From the NCBI GenBank assembly GCA_946481695.1, contig CAMLON010000005.1, forward strand, positions 1 through 64,000: a DNA stretch of 64,000 bases, in the 5' to 3' direction. Numbering within the stretch: position 1 is the stretch's first letter; each line of letters opens with the position of its first letter. Source of the DNA: an uncultured Bartonella sp. (GTDB taxonomy: Bacteria; Pseudomonadota; Alphaproteobacteria; Rhizobiales; Rhizobiaceae). The position numbers were made by a program, and so were the translations under genes. Below are positions 24,878 to 34,743 of this stretch, piece by piece. The notes beneath the pieces are model-generated. The model saw nothing but the letters and a program-made list of their open reading frames with translations, was not told where the DNA came from and did no database searches.

Positions 24878-27544
24878 CTATTTTTTATGCCTGATTGCCG
24901 CTTGGGCTGCAGCAAGTCTGGCTATCGGCACGCGGAACGGCGAACAGGAAACATAGTTCAATCCGACTTCTTCACATAAGTCAATCGACATCGGATCGCC
25001 ACCATGTTCGCCACAAATTCCAAGTTTAATGTCGGCGCGTTGGCTGCGTCCGCGTGTTGCTCCGATTTTGACAAGTTCACCCACACCATCACGATCGATA
25101 GATACAAATGGATCCTGTTCCAATAAACCTTTTTTGATATAAGTTGAAAGAAATGGACCGGCATCATCGCGTGAAATACCGAATGTCGTTTGAGTAAGAT
25201 CATTGGTGCCGAAAGAGAAAAACTCTGCCGATTTGGCAATTTCGGCAGCACGAATCGCAGCCCTTGGCAATTCGATCATCGTCCCGACAAGATATTTGAT
25301 CGAGACATTATGCTCTTTCATCACAGCCTTTGCCGTTTCATCAATACGGTCTTTGACATAATCTAGTTCGGTTTTGAGTGCAACCAAAGGTACCATGATT
25401 TCCGGTATAACCGTTTCCTTGGTAGCTTTCCCTGCTTCAATTGCAGCCTCGATAATTGCGCGCGTCTGCATTTCGGCAATTTCAGGATAAGTAATGGCCA
25501 AGCGACAACCGCGTAACCCCAACATCGGGTTAAACTCGTGAAGTTCGGAGGCCCTTTCTTTTATGACTTCAGACGGAATTGACATCGCTTTTGAAACTTC
25601 GGCAATTTCGACATCTGTTTTAGGCAAGAATTCATGAAGCGGCGGATCCAGCAAACGGATGGTAACCGGTAACCCATGCATAATTTCGAACAGCTCGACA
25701 AAATCTGATCGTTGCATTGGCAAAAGCTTGGCCAAAGCCTTGCGCCGTCCGTTTTCATCATTGGCCAAAATCATTTCGCGCATCGAAACGATACGGTCGC
25801 CAGCAAAAAACATATGTTCGGTACGGCAAAGACCAATGCCTTCTGCTCCAAAGGAGCGTGCCATACGCGCATCCGCCGGTGTTTCAGCATTGGCACAGAC
25901 ATGCATACGACGTTTTTCATCGGCCCAGGACATGAGTTTTGCAAAATCGCCGGACATTTTCGGTTGCAGCATGGCTACCTTGCCCTTGTATATTTCACCA
26001 TTGCCTCCATCAATGGTAATGATATCCCCCTTATGGAACGTTTCGCCGGCTGCCTTCAGTGTGCCGTTACGATAATCGATATGGATACTGCCGGCACCTG
26101 AGACACAAGGTTTTCCCATGCCACGGGCGACGACAGCGGCATGGCTCGTCATACCACCACGCGTTGTCAAAACACCTTCTGCAACATGCATACCGTTAAT
26201 ATCTTCCGGACTTGTTTCCACGCGTACCAGAATAACTTTATGTCCTTCTTTGGTTGCTTTTTCCGCTTCTTCCGAAGAAAAAACAATTTCGCCGGTAGCT
26301 GCACCCGGTGAAGCCGGAAGCCCCGTTCCCAAAACAATCTTTTTTGCCTTGGGGTCAAGCGTGGGGTGCAAAAGCTGATCTAGTGACTTGGGATCAATAC
26401 GGGAAATTGCTTCGGTGCGGTCAATGAGACCTTCGGCAACCATATCAACAGCCATTTTAAGGGCCGCCCGCGCCGTGCGTTTGCCGATGCGGGTTTGCAG
26501 CATCCACAATTTACCCTTTTCAATGGTAAATTCCATATCCTGCATATCGCGATAATGTTTCTCGAGCTTATGGGCGATGTCATTGAATGCTTTAAAGGCG
26601 TGCGGCAAAGTTTTTTCTAACGAAGGCTTGTCGGAACCTGCTGCTATGCGTGCAGCTTCGGTTATGTTTTGCGGCGTTCTGATACCGGCAACGACATCTT
26701 CACCTTGCGCATTGACAAGAAATTCGCCAAAAAGCGCATTTTCGCCCGTCGACGGGTTACGGGTGAAAGCAACACCGGTTGCCGAATCATCCCCCATATT
26801 GCCGAACACCATAGCCTGGACATTTACTGCGGTACCCCAGCTTTCCGGTATATCGTGAAGTTCCCGATAGGTCACCGCGCGCGGTGTCATCCAGCTTTGA
26901 AAAACTGCCCCGATTGCACCCCAAAGCTGTTTTTCCGGATCTTGAGGAAATGGTTTGCCGATTTCTCTTTCGACACAGTCTTTATAAGAAGCAATCACAT
27001 CCTGCCAATCTTTGGCGGTCATTTCTGTATCGACTTCGTAACCGTGGCGGGCTTTGGCATCGTCGATAATTTCTTCAAACAATGAACCATCAATACCAAG
27101 CACAACGTTCGAATACATCTGGATAAAACGGCGATAGCTGTCATAGGCAAAACGTTCGTCCCCTGTCTCTCTGGCAATGGCTTTGACAGTTTCATCGTTT
27201 AATCCAAGGTTGAGGACTGTATCCATCATACCGGGCATAGAGGCTCGCGCCCCCGAACGCACAGATACCAACAACGGTTTATCTTTGTCGCCAAAACGGC
27301 GCCCCGTCAGTTTACCTACTTCGGCAAGACATTTCTTGACTGTTTCATCAAGTTTGTCGGGGTAGGTTTTATCATTGTTATAAAAATAGGTGCAGACTTC
27401 GGTCGTAATTGTAAACCCCGGAGGAACCGGCAATCCGAGATTGCTCATCTCTGCAAGATTTGCACCCTTACCGCCCAAGAGGTTGCGTTCAGATGCGGCC
27501 CCCTCCGCTTTCCCGTTACCGAAGCTGTAAACCCATTTTGTCAT
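24878..27544 (-). CDS. ppdK: Pyruvate, phosphate dikinase
   Basis: 888-residue enzyme that interconverts pyruvate, ATP and phosphate with PEP, AMP and PPi, a gluconeogenic and anaplerotic step in alphaproteobacteria. The N-terminal ATP-grasp domain begins GGKGANLAEMSNLGLPVPPGF. The phospho-His swivelling domain has TRGGMTSHAAVVARGMGKPCV (His near 455). The C-terminal TIM barrel has GLCRTEHMFF and LGLRGCRL, then SFGTNDLTQ and CGEHGGDP. The length is normal. It lies on its own about 190 nt downstream of smc. Confidence 0.96.
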   Translation of the reverse strand: MTKWVYSFGNGKAEGAASERNLLGGKGANLAEMSNLGLPVPPGFTITTEVCTYFYNNDKTYPDKLDETVKKCLAEVGKLTGRRFGDKDKPLLVSVRSGARASMPGMMDTVLNLGLNDETVKAIARETGDERFAYDSYRRFIQMYSNVVLGIDGSLFEEIIDDAKARHGYEVDTEMTAKDWQDVIASYKDCVEREIGKPFPQDPEKQLWGAIGAVFQSWMTPRAVTYRELHDIPESWGTAVNVQAMVFGNMGDDSATGVAFTRNPSTGENALFGEFLVNAQGEDVVAGIRTPQNITEAARIAAGSDKPSLEKTLPHAFKAFNDIAHKLEKHYRDMQDMEFTIEKGKLWMLQTRIGKRTARAALKMAVDMVAEGLIDRTEAISRIDPKSLDQLLHPTLDPKAKKIVLGTGLPASPGAATGEIVFSSEEAEKATKEGHKVILVRVETSPEDINGMHVAEGVLTTRGGMTSHAAVVARGMGKPCVSGAGSIHIDYRNGTLKAAGETFHKGDIITIDGGNGEIYKGKVAMLQPKMSGDFAKLMSWADEKRRMHVCANAETPADARMARSFGAEGIGLCRTEHMFFAGDRIVSMREMILANDENGRRKALAKLLPMQRSDFVELFEIMHGLPVTIRLLDPPLHEFLPKTDVEIAEVSKAMSIPSEVIKERASELHEFNPMLGLRGCRLAITYPEIAEMQTRAIIEAAIEAGKATKETVIPEIMVPLVALKTELDYVKDRIDETAKAVMKEHNVSIKYLVGTMIELPRAAIRAAEIAKSAEFFSFGTNDLTQTTFGISRDDAGPFLSTYIKKGLLEQDPFVSIDRDGVGELVKIGATRGRSQRADIKLGICGEHGGDPMSIDLCEEVGLNYVSCSPFRVPIARLAAAQAAIRHKK

Positions 27545-27735
27545 TTTGAAACATATCCTCCGATTGACTTCGATAGTTGAATATTAAAAACTAGAATTGT
27601 TGTATTAACCTTGATGGAGACAAACAAATATCAACTATCAACTATAGCTTAAATGACATTTAGTCTGACGCCAACATCAATTTTCTTTACAGATTGACCA
27701 AATCGATTGAATAACAACTTTTTGAGCCTTCGGTA

Positions 27736-30700
27736 TTATCCGGCGTCTCTCATTTTTTCTGCCGTTTGCAAGTCAACGGATACAAGTTGTGAAACCCCCT
27801 GTTCACCCATCGTGACACCGAAAAGTCGATCCATTTGTGCCATAGTGATCGGATTGTGGGTGATAACGATAAAACGCGTTTCTGTCGATTTTGCCATTTC
27901 TTCCATCAAATGGCAGTAACGTTCGACATTATGGTCATCAAGCGGTGCATCAACCTCGTCAAGCACGCAAATGGGAGACGGACTTGTCAAGAAAACTGCA
28001 AATATCAATGCCAATGCAGTCAAAGCCTGTTCACCACCTGACAATAACGTCATGGTTTGCGGTTTTTTACCCGGTGGTCGCGCCAGAATTTCCACTCCGG
28101 CATCCAATGGGTCATCGGATTCAATGAGTTGTAATTCTGCCGTTCCACCACCAAAAAGATGGTGATAAAGTCTCTGGAATTGATCGTTGACTTTGTTAAA
28201 AGCTGAAAGCAGACGTTCGCGCCCTTCGCGGTTAAGATTTACAATCGCGACGCGCAGCTTCTTGATCGCCTCTACCACATCGTCACGTTCGCCGGTAATT
28301 GAATCAAACCGCGAGCGAAGTTCTTTTTCTTCCTCGTCGGCACGTAGATTGACTGCTCCCAAGCGTTCGCGTGCGATCCGTAAACGTTCAAGCTTGTGAT
28401 CAAGCGTTTCAATGTCCGGCATTTCATCGCTAACCGATAGCCCGGCAAGAGCCAAAGTTTCGTGCGGCTGGCAATTCAAAGTTTCGCTTATCCGCGATTC
28501 GATATCCTGGCGGCGATCAACAGCGGCGTTAAGTCGCTCTTCAGCTCTCGCCCTTTCTTCACGGCTTGAAGAAAGTTTGGCAAAGGCTTCCGATGTCTGT
28601 TTATCAAGCGTTGTCTGTATTGTTTCTGCCTCTGCCAGACGGTCCATAACGGCATGGCCTTCCGCTTCTTTTTTTGCAATGGCATCAAGCAGATTTTGTC
28701 GTTTTTCCTCAAGTCCTTCCGGCGTCTCGGCCAATTGTTCGGCCTCGGACATTGCTTCTTCACGACGTGCTTTTAACGCCTCTATCTGTTTTTTCGCATT
28801 TTCAATACGATTGAACCACGCTTTACGCTCCGAACCGATAACCTCGAGCCTGCGCAATCGCGCATTTGCATTCTGTTTCCAGCTTTGAAGGGCCGCCAAA
28901 GCCTCCGATACAGCCCTGCGTTCCGAAGAGATTTTTGCCGAAAATGACGTGATTTTTTCTTCTATAGCAGTCATATCGGGCAATTGTTTCCGTTCGTCCG
29001 ACAAAGTTTCAAGTTTTTGAACGAGTTCTGCTTTTTCGCCTTCAAGATCACGCACATTATTTTCAAGTGAAGAAAGCTTCAAACGATGTTCGGAGACTTC
29101 GCGTTCAATTCTGCTATAAAATTGCTGTGCTTCATCCCGATTTTCGCGGCTCGACCGCAGTTTTTCTCGTATTTCGCGCTCATAAAGAGCCGATTCTTCG
29201 ACTTTTTTCGTGAGTTTCTGTAAGTTAATTTCGGCAATCTTCAAAGCTTCCTTCGCTTCGTCAATGAGGTGAGCCAACACTTGAAGACGATTTTTTTGTG
29301 CGAGACGTTGTGCGCTTGCAGTTGGTGCATCGGCGCGCGCCATCAAACCATCCCAACGCCAGATTGCGCCATTCCGACTTACCAGTTTTTGCCCTGTCTT
29401 CAGACCCTTTTGTAAGCGCTTGCCCTCCTCCTCTTCGACAACGCCGATTTGTTGCAAGGCCTGCCTTAATTCGACTGGTGCTTTTACGAAATCCGCTAAC
29501 GATTTTATACCGTCGGGAAGAGCTGGCGCTTCATATGCTCCCGTGTGACCGCTCCAAAAAAGAGGGGCGCCTTCTTCAACCGACCCCTCGAGGTCATCTC
29601 CCAAAGCTGCACCAAGGGCAACTTCATAGCCGTCTTTTACAGTGATTTGGTCTACAACTGGTGGAAATTCCCCACTGATTGAGGAACTCAAAAGTTGTTC
29701 AAGCGTGCGTGCTTCCGTCGCAAGGCCGTTCAGTTGATCGCGACGATCAGCGACCACCGGACGCGCCGCATTTTCCTCTTCACGTGCAGATTCCGTCGCC
29801 AACTCGCATTCTTGCAACAAGGCTTCGTTTTGCGTAAGCTTCACTTCGGCTTCGTCCAATTTTTTCCGGGCTTCGGCAATTTTTTCAGAAGACTTCAGTT
29901 CTGTTTGAAGCGCCTCTATCTGCCGCTTAAAATCGGCAATTGTTTCATCAATGTGTTCGCCGCGTTTTGCAAGATCAGCGATCTGATTGACAATTCTTGT
30001 TTCCTCCGCCTTGGCGTGGGCTTGCAATTGTGTAAGCTCTCCTGCCCGAGCTTCGCTTTTGCTCAACACACTTTGCTGTTCTTCATATTGGAGGGTGAGC
30101 TCGACCTCGGTTTCCTGCTGGTTTTCAGCCTCTAGCCGTAAAGTTTCTTCTTCTGCATTCAGCCGTTCAAGGCTTTCATTGTTGTCTTTGGCAAGTTGTT
30201 CTTCACGATTAATATCAGCGTCGAGTTGTTCAAGTCTGCGCATCAATTCCTGTTGTCGTTGCCGATTGCGGTTTTTTTCCTCGTCAAGCTGTTGCAACTC
30301 AAGGCTTAACCTTTGATAGGCGGCGGAAGCTTTCGCGGCTTCTTCCCGCAGGGGTGGAAGTTTGTTTTTACTCTCTTCCTGTGCCTTTTCTGCGCGCATA
30401 TGCGCTTGTGCTTTTTCTGCAACAAGCTGCGTGGCGCCATTCAACGCGCTGATTGCTTCAGCTTCCTGCGATTTGTTTTCTGACCAGCGCAGATAAAATA
30501 GCCCCGCCTCTGCCCGTCTGATATCGGCCGAGAGGGTTTTGAAACGATTGGCCTGTCGCGATTGACGTTTTAAACTTTCAATCCGCGAGGAAAGATCGCC
30601 GACCACATCTTCAAGTCTATCAAGATTTCCTTCAGCTGCGCGCAGGCGCAATTCTGCATCATGACGCCGACTATGAAGGCCTGAAATACCTGCTGCTTCT

Positions 30701-31194
30701 TCCAGCAAAGCACGACGTGCTTGCGGTTTGGCCTGTATCAGTTCGCCAATTCGCCCCTGCCCGACCATTGAAGGCGAACGTGCCCCTGTCGATTGATCGG
30801 CAAATAATAACTGGACGTCTTTGGCGCGAACCTCTTTACCGTTGATGCGATAGACCGAACCGGCATCTCTTTCGATGCGACGGGAAACCTGTAATTCATC
30901 GGCATCGTTAAAAGCTGTCGGTGCACTGCGGTCCGAATTATCCAGAAAAAGCGTTACTTCTGCAAAATTTCTGGCAGGCCTTGTTGCCGAACCTGAAAAA
31001 ATAACGTCGTCCATGCCGGAAGCACGCATATTTTTATAGGAGTTTTCTCCCATAACCCAACGCAGCGATTCAACCAGATTCGATTTTCCGCATCCATTCG
31101 GGCCAACAACACCCGTTAGCCCACGCTCTATCACGAACTCCTGAGCTTCGACAAAGGATTTAAAACCGACCAGTCGCAGCTTGGTAAACTGCAT
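27736..31194 (-). CDS. smc: Chromosome segregation protein SMC
   Basis: 1152-residue condensin ATPase that, with ScpA and ScpB, organises and separates chromosomes. Walker A (GPNGCGKSNLVE) lies near residues 32-43. Two long coiled-coil arms flank a hinge near 500-600 (DLEGSVEEGAPLFWSGH is in the hinge region). The ABC signature LLSGGEQALTALAL is near 1052 and Walker B VLDEVDAPLDDHNV near 1080. The size is normal and the frame is intact. Downstream of a DsbA-like gene, from which it is separated by a terminator, it has its own start region. Confidence 0.97.
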   Translation of the reverse strand: MQFTKLRLVGFKSFVEAQEFVIERGLTGVVGPNGCGKSNLVESLRWVMGENSYKNMRASGMDDVIFSGSATRPARNFAEVTLFLDNSDRSAPTAFNDADELQVSRRIERDAGSVYRINGKEVRAKDVQLLFADQSTGARSPSMVGQGRIGELIQAKPQARRALLEEAAGISGLHSRRHDAELRLRAAEGNLDRLEDVVGDLSSRIESLKRQSRQANRFKTLSADIRRAEAGLFYLRWSENKSQEAEAISALNGATQLVAEKAQAHMRAEKAQEESKNKLPPLREEAAKASAAYQRLSLELQQLDEEKNRNRQRQQELMRRLEQLDADINREEQLAKDNNESLERLNAEEETLRLEAENQQETEVELTLQYEEQQSVLSKSEARAGELTQLQAHAKAEETRIVNQIADLAKRGEHIDETIADFKRQIEALQTELKSSEKIAEARKKLDEAEVKLTQNEALLQECELATESAREEENAARPVVADRRDQLNGLATEARTLEQLLSSSISGEFPPVVDQITVKDGYEVALGAALGDDLEGSVEEGAPLFWSGHTGAYEAPALPDGIKSLADFVKAPVELRQALQQIGVVEEEEGKRLQKGLKTGQKLVSRNGAIWRWDGLMARADAPTASAQRLAQKNRLQVLAHLIDEAKEALKIAEINLQKLTKKVEESALYEREIREKLRSSRENRDEAQQFYSRIEREVSEHRLKLSSLENNVRDLEGEKAELVQKLETLSDERKQLPDMTAIEEKITSFSAKISSERRAVSEALAALQSWKQNANARLRRLEVIGSERKAWFNRIENAKKQIEALKARREEAMSEAEQLAETPEGLEEKRQNLLDAIAKKEAEGHAVMDRLAEAETIQTTLDKQTSEAFAKLSSSREERARAEERLNAAVDRRQDIESRISETLNCQPHETLALAGLSVSDEMPDIETLDHKLERLRIARERLGAVNLRADEEEKELRSRFDSITGERDDVVEAIKKLRVAIVNLNREGRERLLSAFNKVNDQFQRLYHHLFGGGTAELQLIESDDPLDAGVEILARPPGKKPQTMTLLSGGEQALTALALIFAVFLTSPSPICVLDEVDAPLDDHNVERYCHLMEEMAKSTETRFIVITHNPITMAQMDRLFGVTMGEQGVSQLVSVDLQTAEKMRDAG

Positions 31195-31215
31195 AAACCT
31201 ACCTTCGGGTTACAA

Positions 31216-31250
31216 AAAAGGATGCAGCTAAAATATAACTGCATCCTTTT
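31216..31250 (-). terminator. Terminator between dsbA-like gene and smc
   Basis: AAAAGGATGCAG and CTGCATCCTTTT form a perfect 12-bp stem around an 11-nt AT loop, ending in a T-run in either direction. It lies just after the DsbA-like stop and should separate its transcript from smc. Confidence 0.8.
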
Positions 31251-31269
31251 ATTAGCACATATCGCGGTA

Positions 31270-31974
31270 TTATAGAAAACTATCAATCACAGAAGACATT
31301 TCTTCCACAGACAAAGCGCCTTCATATTTCTTGCCATTGATAAAAAATGTCGGTGTCGAAGTTACGCCGAACTCTTTGCCTCGTTCAAACGAACTTTTGA
31401 CCTCGTCAAGAACCGTCTGGTTTTTCAGGCAAGCTTCAAAAGCTTTGTCATCAAGACCGGCCATAGCCGCAATATTTTTCAGTGGCGGCAGAGCGTCGGA
31501 CGCAGCAGCCCAATCCATCTGCTTTTCAAAAAGCACTTGAATCATCGGAAAATACCGGTCTTCCGGTGCGCAGCGTGCAAGCATATAACCTGCCTGTGCG
31601 CGCGGATCATAGGCAAATTCGCGGAATACCAGACGCGCTTTACCGGTTTTGATATATTTTTCACGGATGGATGGCAGCGTTTCATTAAAGAAAGCGGCAC
31701 AATGGCCGCAAGTAACGGAAGCATATTCAACGATGGTTACCGGAGCATCAGCTTTACCCTCGACCATTTCCTTGCCTTTACCGGGTTCAAGAAGTTTTGC
31801 CATATCAACAGTACCTGACGATTTGACATTGATCGTCTTGCTATCGCTTGTTGTCGCTTCGGCCGGTTTATTATCGGCAGCATAAGAAGGAAAGATAGTA
31901 AAACAGGTTGTTGCGGCTAACCCCAACGCGGCAGCGAACGAACGAAGACGCTGACTGTTTTTTTTATTAAGCAT
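31270..31974 (-). CDS. DsbA-family thiol oxidoreductase
   Basis: 234-residue periplasmic thioredoxin-fold protein. A signal peptide covers residues 1-33 (cleavage near SYAAD). The active site CGHC in YASVTCGHCAAFF is near residue 92, and the cis-Pro is in GVTSTPTFFINGKKY near 208. The order DUF721, this gene, smc is a conserved rhizobial block, where the product is often annotated as a DsbA or thioredoxin-domain protein. It probably inserts or shuffles disulfides in envelope proteins, perhaps including the Cys-rich secreted proteins in this window. Confidence 0.88.
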   Translation of the reverse strand: MLNKKNSQRLRSFAAALGLAATTCFTIFPSYAADNKPAEATTSDSKTINVKSSGTVDMAKLLEPGKGKEMVEGKADAPVTIVEYASVTCGHCAAFFNETLPSIREKYIKTGKARLVFREFAYDPRAQAGYMLARCAPEDRYFPMIQVLFEKQMDWAAASDALPPLKNIAAMAGLDDKAFEACLKNQTVLDEVKSSFERGKEFGVTSTPTFFINGKKYEGALSVEEMSSVIDSFL

Positions 31975-32072
31975 AACAGTACCTTTTCATTTTAATTGTT
32001 CAAACTTGAAACTCGCTAAGTCGAAGGCAAGCTTTGTTATTTTATAAGTCATCCATTAAAAGTTGTCTTGGA

Positions 32073-32597
32073 TTAATTATTAATTTTTTTGTCATGAGAC
32101 ACATATTTCTGCGAAAAAATAGATAATCCAAGATCGCTCAAAGAGTTTCTCAAACCATCATTTTCGATTTTTTCTGTAAGCTCGTCTATAAGTTTGCGGT
32201 CCTTTTCGTTAACCGGCGGGCGTTCGATACGTGCCACTTCTTCTTTCAGAATAACGCGTTGTTCGATCTTTATACGATTGATCGCGACATAACCGAAAAA
32301 GGCATTGATGCGTTGAAGGATTTCTCCTGTCTCATGCGTGAGTATCATTGCAGCATAGGCTTCGCATCCCACAACCAGCGTTCCCGGTTTAAAGGGATCA
32401 TCAATGCTCGCACGCCTTGACCAAATAATTTTCAGCGGGATTGTGGTTTTGGCAATATCTTCGCCAACAAGGGTGGCCCAATTTGCCATGAGTTCAAGAC
32501 TGAGACCGGTTTTTTTACGCAAAAGTGGCTCGAGTAGCCCCGATGCCGTTTCGGCAAGTGAAGAAAAATGACGTTTTTTCGGTTTCCAGCCCATCAT
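32073..32597 (-). CDS. DUF721 (DciA-like) protein
   Basis: 174 residues. The N-terminal 100 match the DUF721/DciA domain (LEPLLRKKTGLSLELMANWATLVGEDIAKTT, then GTLVVGCEAYAAMIL), a KH-like fold that helps load the replicative helicase DnaB in many bacteria. The C-terminal region is charged and probably disordered. The start overlaps the stop of the upstream epimerase gene by 4 nt in an ATGATGG context, so either of two adjacent ATGs may serve. This coupling to a sugar gene is unusual, as the family normally sits next to mutY. Confidence 0.8.
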   Translation of the reverse strand: MMGWKPKKRHFSSLAETASGLLEPLLRKKTGLSLELMANWATLVGEDIAKTTIPLKIIWSRRASIDDPFKPGTLVVGCEAYAAMILTHETGEILQRINAFFGYVAINRIKIEQRVILKEEVARIERPPVNEKDRKLIDELTEKIENDGLRNSLSDLGLSIFSQKYVSHDKKINN

Positions 32598-33568
32598 TTG
32601 CCTTGATAAGATTTAAACCAGTCGACAAACTTTACCATGCCTTCGGTTATCGACATTGTCGGGTGAAAATTCAAATCCCTTTCGGCACGAGAAATATCGG
32701 CATAAGTTTTTTCAACGTCGGCAGGCGGCATAGCACAAAGTTCGGTCAATGCTTTTTTGCCCGTTGCCCGTTCAATAGCTTCAACAAATTCCAAGAGTTG
32801 AACCGGCTTGTTATTACCAAGATTATAGATATCGGCGACATTTTCCGGTTCATTGATAATGTTTTTTACCACAGTGACGACGCCATACACGATATCGTCG
32901 ATATAGGTAAAATCCCGTTGCATTTTGCCGTAATTGAACAGTTTTACAGGACGACCTTTCAAAATGGCATCCGTAAAAAGCCAGGGAGCCATATCGGGCC
33001 TGCCCCACGGACCATAGACTGTAAAAAATCTTAAACCGGAAGTTTTGAGTTTATGAACATGGTGATATGAGCGAGCAAGAAGCTCTCCGGCCCGTTTTGT
33101 CGCGGCATAAACCGAAACAGGATCGTCAACTCTGTCATCCTCCGAAAATGGTACTTTCTTGTTTGCCCCATAAACGGAAGAAGAGCTTGCATAAACAACC
33201 GGCGGACGGGAATCAAACTTCAACGCCTGTTCGAAGATTCTGACCTCACCTTCAACATTCGCGTTTACATATGCAGAAGGATTTTCTATCGAATAACGCA
33301 CGCCCGCCTGAGCAGCCAAATGCACAATGACGTCGACATTCTTTTCGTGACCCAAAGCCCGCTCGACTTGTTCTTTATTGGCTATGTCCGCTTTAACAAA
33401 ACGAAACGACGAATCTTCACTTATGTTCTTTAAACGTGCTTTTTTCAGTTCGACAGAATAATAATCATTCAGGTTATCAACTCCGACAACCTCGAAACCT
33501 TGCCGCAGCAATTCTTTTGTCGTTGCAAAACCGATAAAACCGGCAGCGCCTGTGACAATCGCTTTCAT
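32594..33568 (-). CDS. UDP-glucuronate 4-epimerase-like enzyme
   Basis: 324-residue short-chain dehydrogenase of the extended type. The NAD-binding GAAGFIG is at 7-13, and DNLNDYYSVELKKARL is the hallmark of the CapI/LpsL group that makes UDP-galacturonate from UDP-glucuronate. The catalytic YAATK is near 147, followed by LRFFTVYGPWGRPDMAP and MQRDFTYIDDI. The product feeds LPS or capsule synthesis. It overlaps both neighbours by 4 nt (GT25 upstream, DUF721 downstream), forming a tight three-gene unit. Substrate assignment is by family resemblance. Confidence 0.85.
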   Translation of the reverse strand: MKAIVTGAAGFIGFATTKELLRQGFEVVGVDNLNDYYSVELKKARLKNISEDSSFRFVKADIANKEQVERALGHEKNVDVIVHLAAQAGVRYSIENPSAYVNANVEGEVRIFEQALKFDSRPPVVYASSSSVYGANKKVPFSEDDRVDDPVSVYAATKRAGELLARSYHHVHKLKTSGLRFFTVYGPWGRPDMAPWLFTDAILKGRPVKLFNYGKMQRDFTYIDDIVYGVVTVVKNIINEPENVADIYNLGNNKPVQLLEFVEAIERATGKKALTELCAMPPADVEKTYADISRAERDLNFHPTMSITEGMVKFVDWFKSYQGK

Positions 33569-34392
33569 TTTTTTACCCTATCTTGAAGTTTCAGGTGGGA
33601 CGGCTGTAGCCCGTAAACGATACGACGAATATAATCCGATATCCGAAAAAACAGGGTACCTATCCGCTTCCACTTCGGCAATCGCATATTGTGATAGGTT
33701 TTCCTTCCCTTTACGATTGTCGAGCCGTTCACTCCACAAAATTTTACGATATTCTTGTTGGTTGAAAACGCTTTATAGCCGCTCCAACCGCGTTCAAGCG
33801 CTACATCGTAAGGAAGGGTCATCGGAGCGAGCTTTTCAAGAAGTTTCTTTGCTCCCTCGCGCGTCACCATATAGGCCGCGGAACTTCCTAAAGGACCGTG
33901 TAAACACCGACCAATGGACACATCATCGGTTATATCCATCATTTTACGAAAAATACGGTTACGGTGGTTGGAAAATTTGACCATATCCCATCCGTCGATT
34001 TGCGAAAGTTTATTGATAATTCTGACAAATTCTTCATCGAAGCCGACATCATCCTCTGCAATGACGGCATAAGGATCCTCACCATTTGCAATAACTGACA
34101 ACACACGAAGATGACTAAGATAACACCCTGCTTCTCCAGGCAGGATATTTTTTCCGTGACGGCGGCGAAACCCTTTCACATCAATTTCGGGAGAATTCTG
34201 AATGTCGATCTCGCTGCCGTCAACCGCACTGATACGATGATAATCCAGTCCGACGCTTTCAGCTGATCGTGCGACGACCTCGAAACGATCTTTTGACCGA
34301 TCAAGATTGATGATATAGACGGGAATATTCAAAGTAACCTCAATAGCCAAATTGGGTGGAAAGACGGAAATGGACGCATCACCAATCTTCAC
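33565..34392 (-). CDS. Glycosyltransferase family 25 (LPS type)
   Basis: 275 residues from a GTG at 34392; an in-frame TTG at 34332 with GAGG upstream would give 255 residues starting at LNIPVYIINL. The GT25 core has IPVYIINLDRSKDRF, GEAGCYLSHLRVL and the acidic metal motif AEDDVGFDEEF near 112-122, then GSSAAYMVTREGAKKLL. A basic C-terminus may touch the membrane. Such enzymes add sugars to the lipooligosaccharide core. Its neighbours (epimerase) agree with a surface-glycan role. The acceptor is unknown. Confidence 0.85.
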   Translation of the reverse strand: MKIGDASISVFPPNLAIEVTLNIPVYIINLDRSKDRFEVVARSAESVGLDYHRISAVDGSEIDIQNSPEIDVKGFRRRHGKNILPGEAGCYLSHLRVLSVIANGEDPYAVIAEDDVGFDEEFVRIINKLSQIDGWDMVKFSNHRNRIFRKMMDITDDVSIGRCLHGPLGSSAAYMVTREGAKKLLEKLAPMTLPYDVALERGWSGYKAFSTNKNIVKFCGVNGSTIVKGRKTYHNMRLPKWKRIGTLFFRISDYIRRIVYGLQPSHLKLQDRVKK

Positions 34393-34743
34393 GCTCGATC
34401 AAAAACAGTCAGCAAATTAGCTATTTGGCAGGCCGATGTAAACGCTTTTGATCTCTTGAGCTTTTTCGTTTGCCCCCGCAATCGTCATTCGATTATTTTT
34501 CAGACAAAATCAAACCTAATGTTTTATCTCTTTTAGGCTTCCTCATAAATTCATCTATAATGCCGTTTTAATAAATAAAACATTGAAATTCGCCTTTGCC
34601 ATAAATAACAAATATCATTTTTAAAATATAAATATCAATTTAAATTGTGTGTCTTCAAAAGTTTCTATTGCCTTTTTCCATGAACATGCAACAACAAATG
34701 GCATATTAATCCGGTTTAAAGCTTTGTCTCATGGGAGATAGAC
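34393..34743. other. AT-rich intergenic region GT25 / kgtP
   Basis: About 350 nt between divergent genes, very AT-rich in the centre (34540-34650) and without a gene. It holds promoters for the GT25-epimerase-DUF721 unit and for the transporter. This composition fits a target of a MucR-type silencer, which is inference. Confidence 0.4.

Noticed and set aside
28412..30316. Several plus-strand frames of 100-158 codons opposite smc
   Set aside because: They are Ser/Arg/Phe-rich mirror frames of a highly charged coiled coil, without ribosome-binding sites or recognisable domains.
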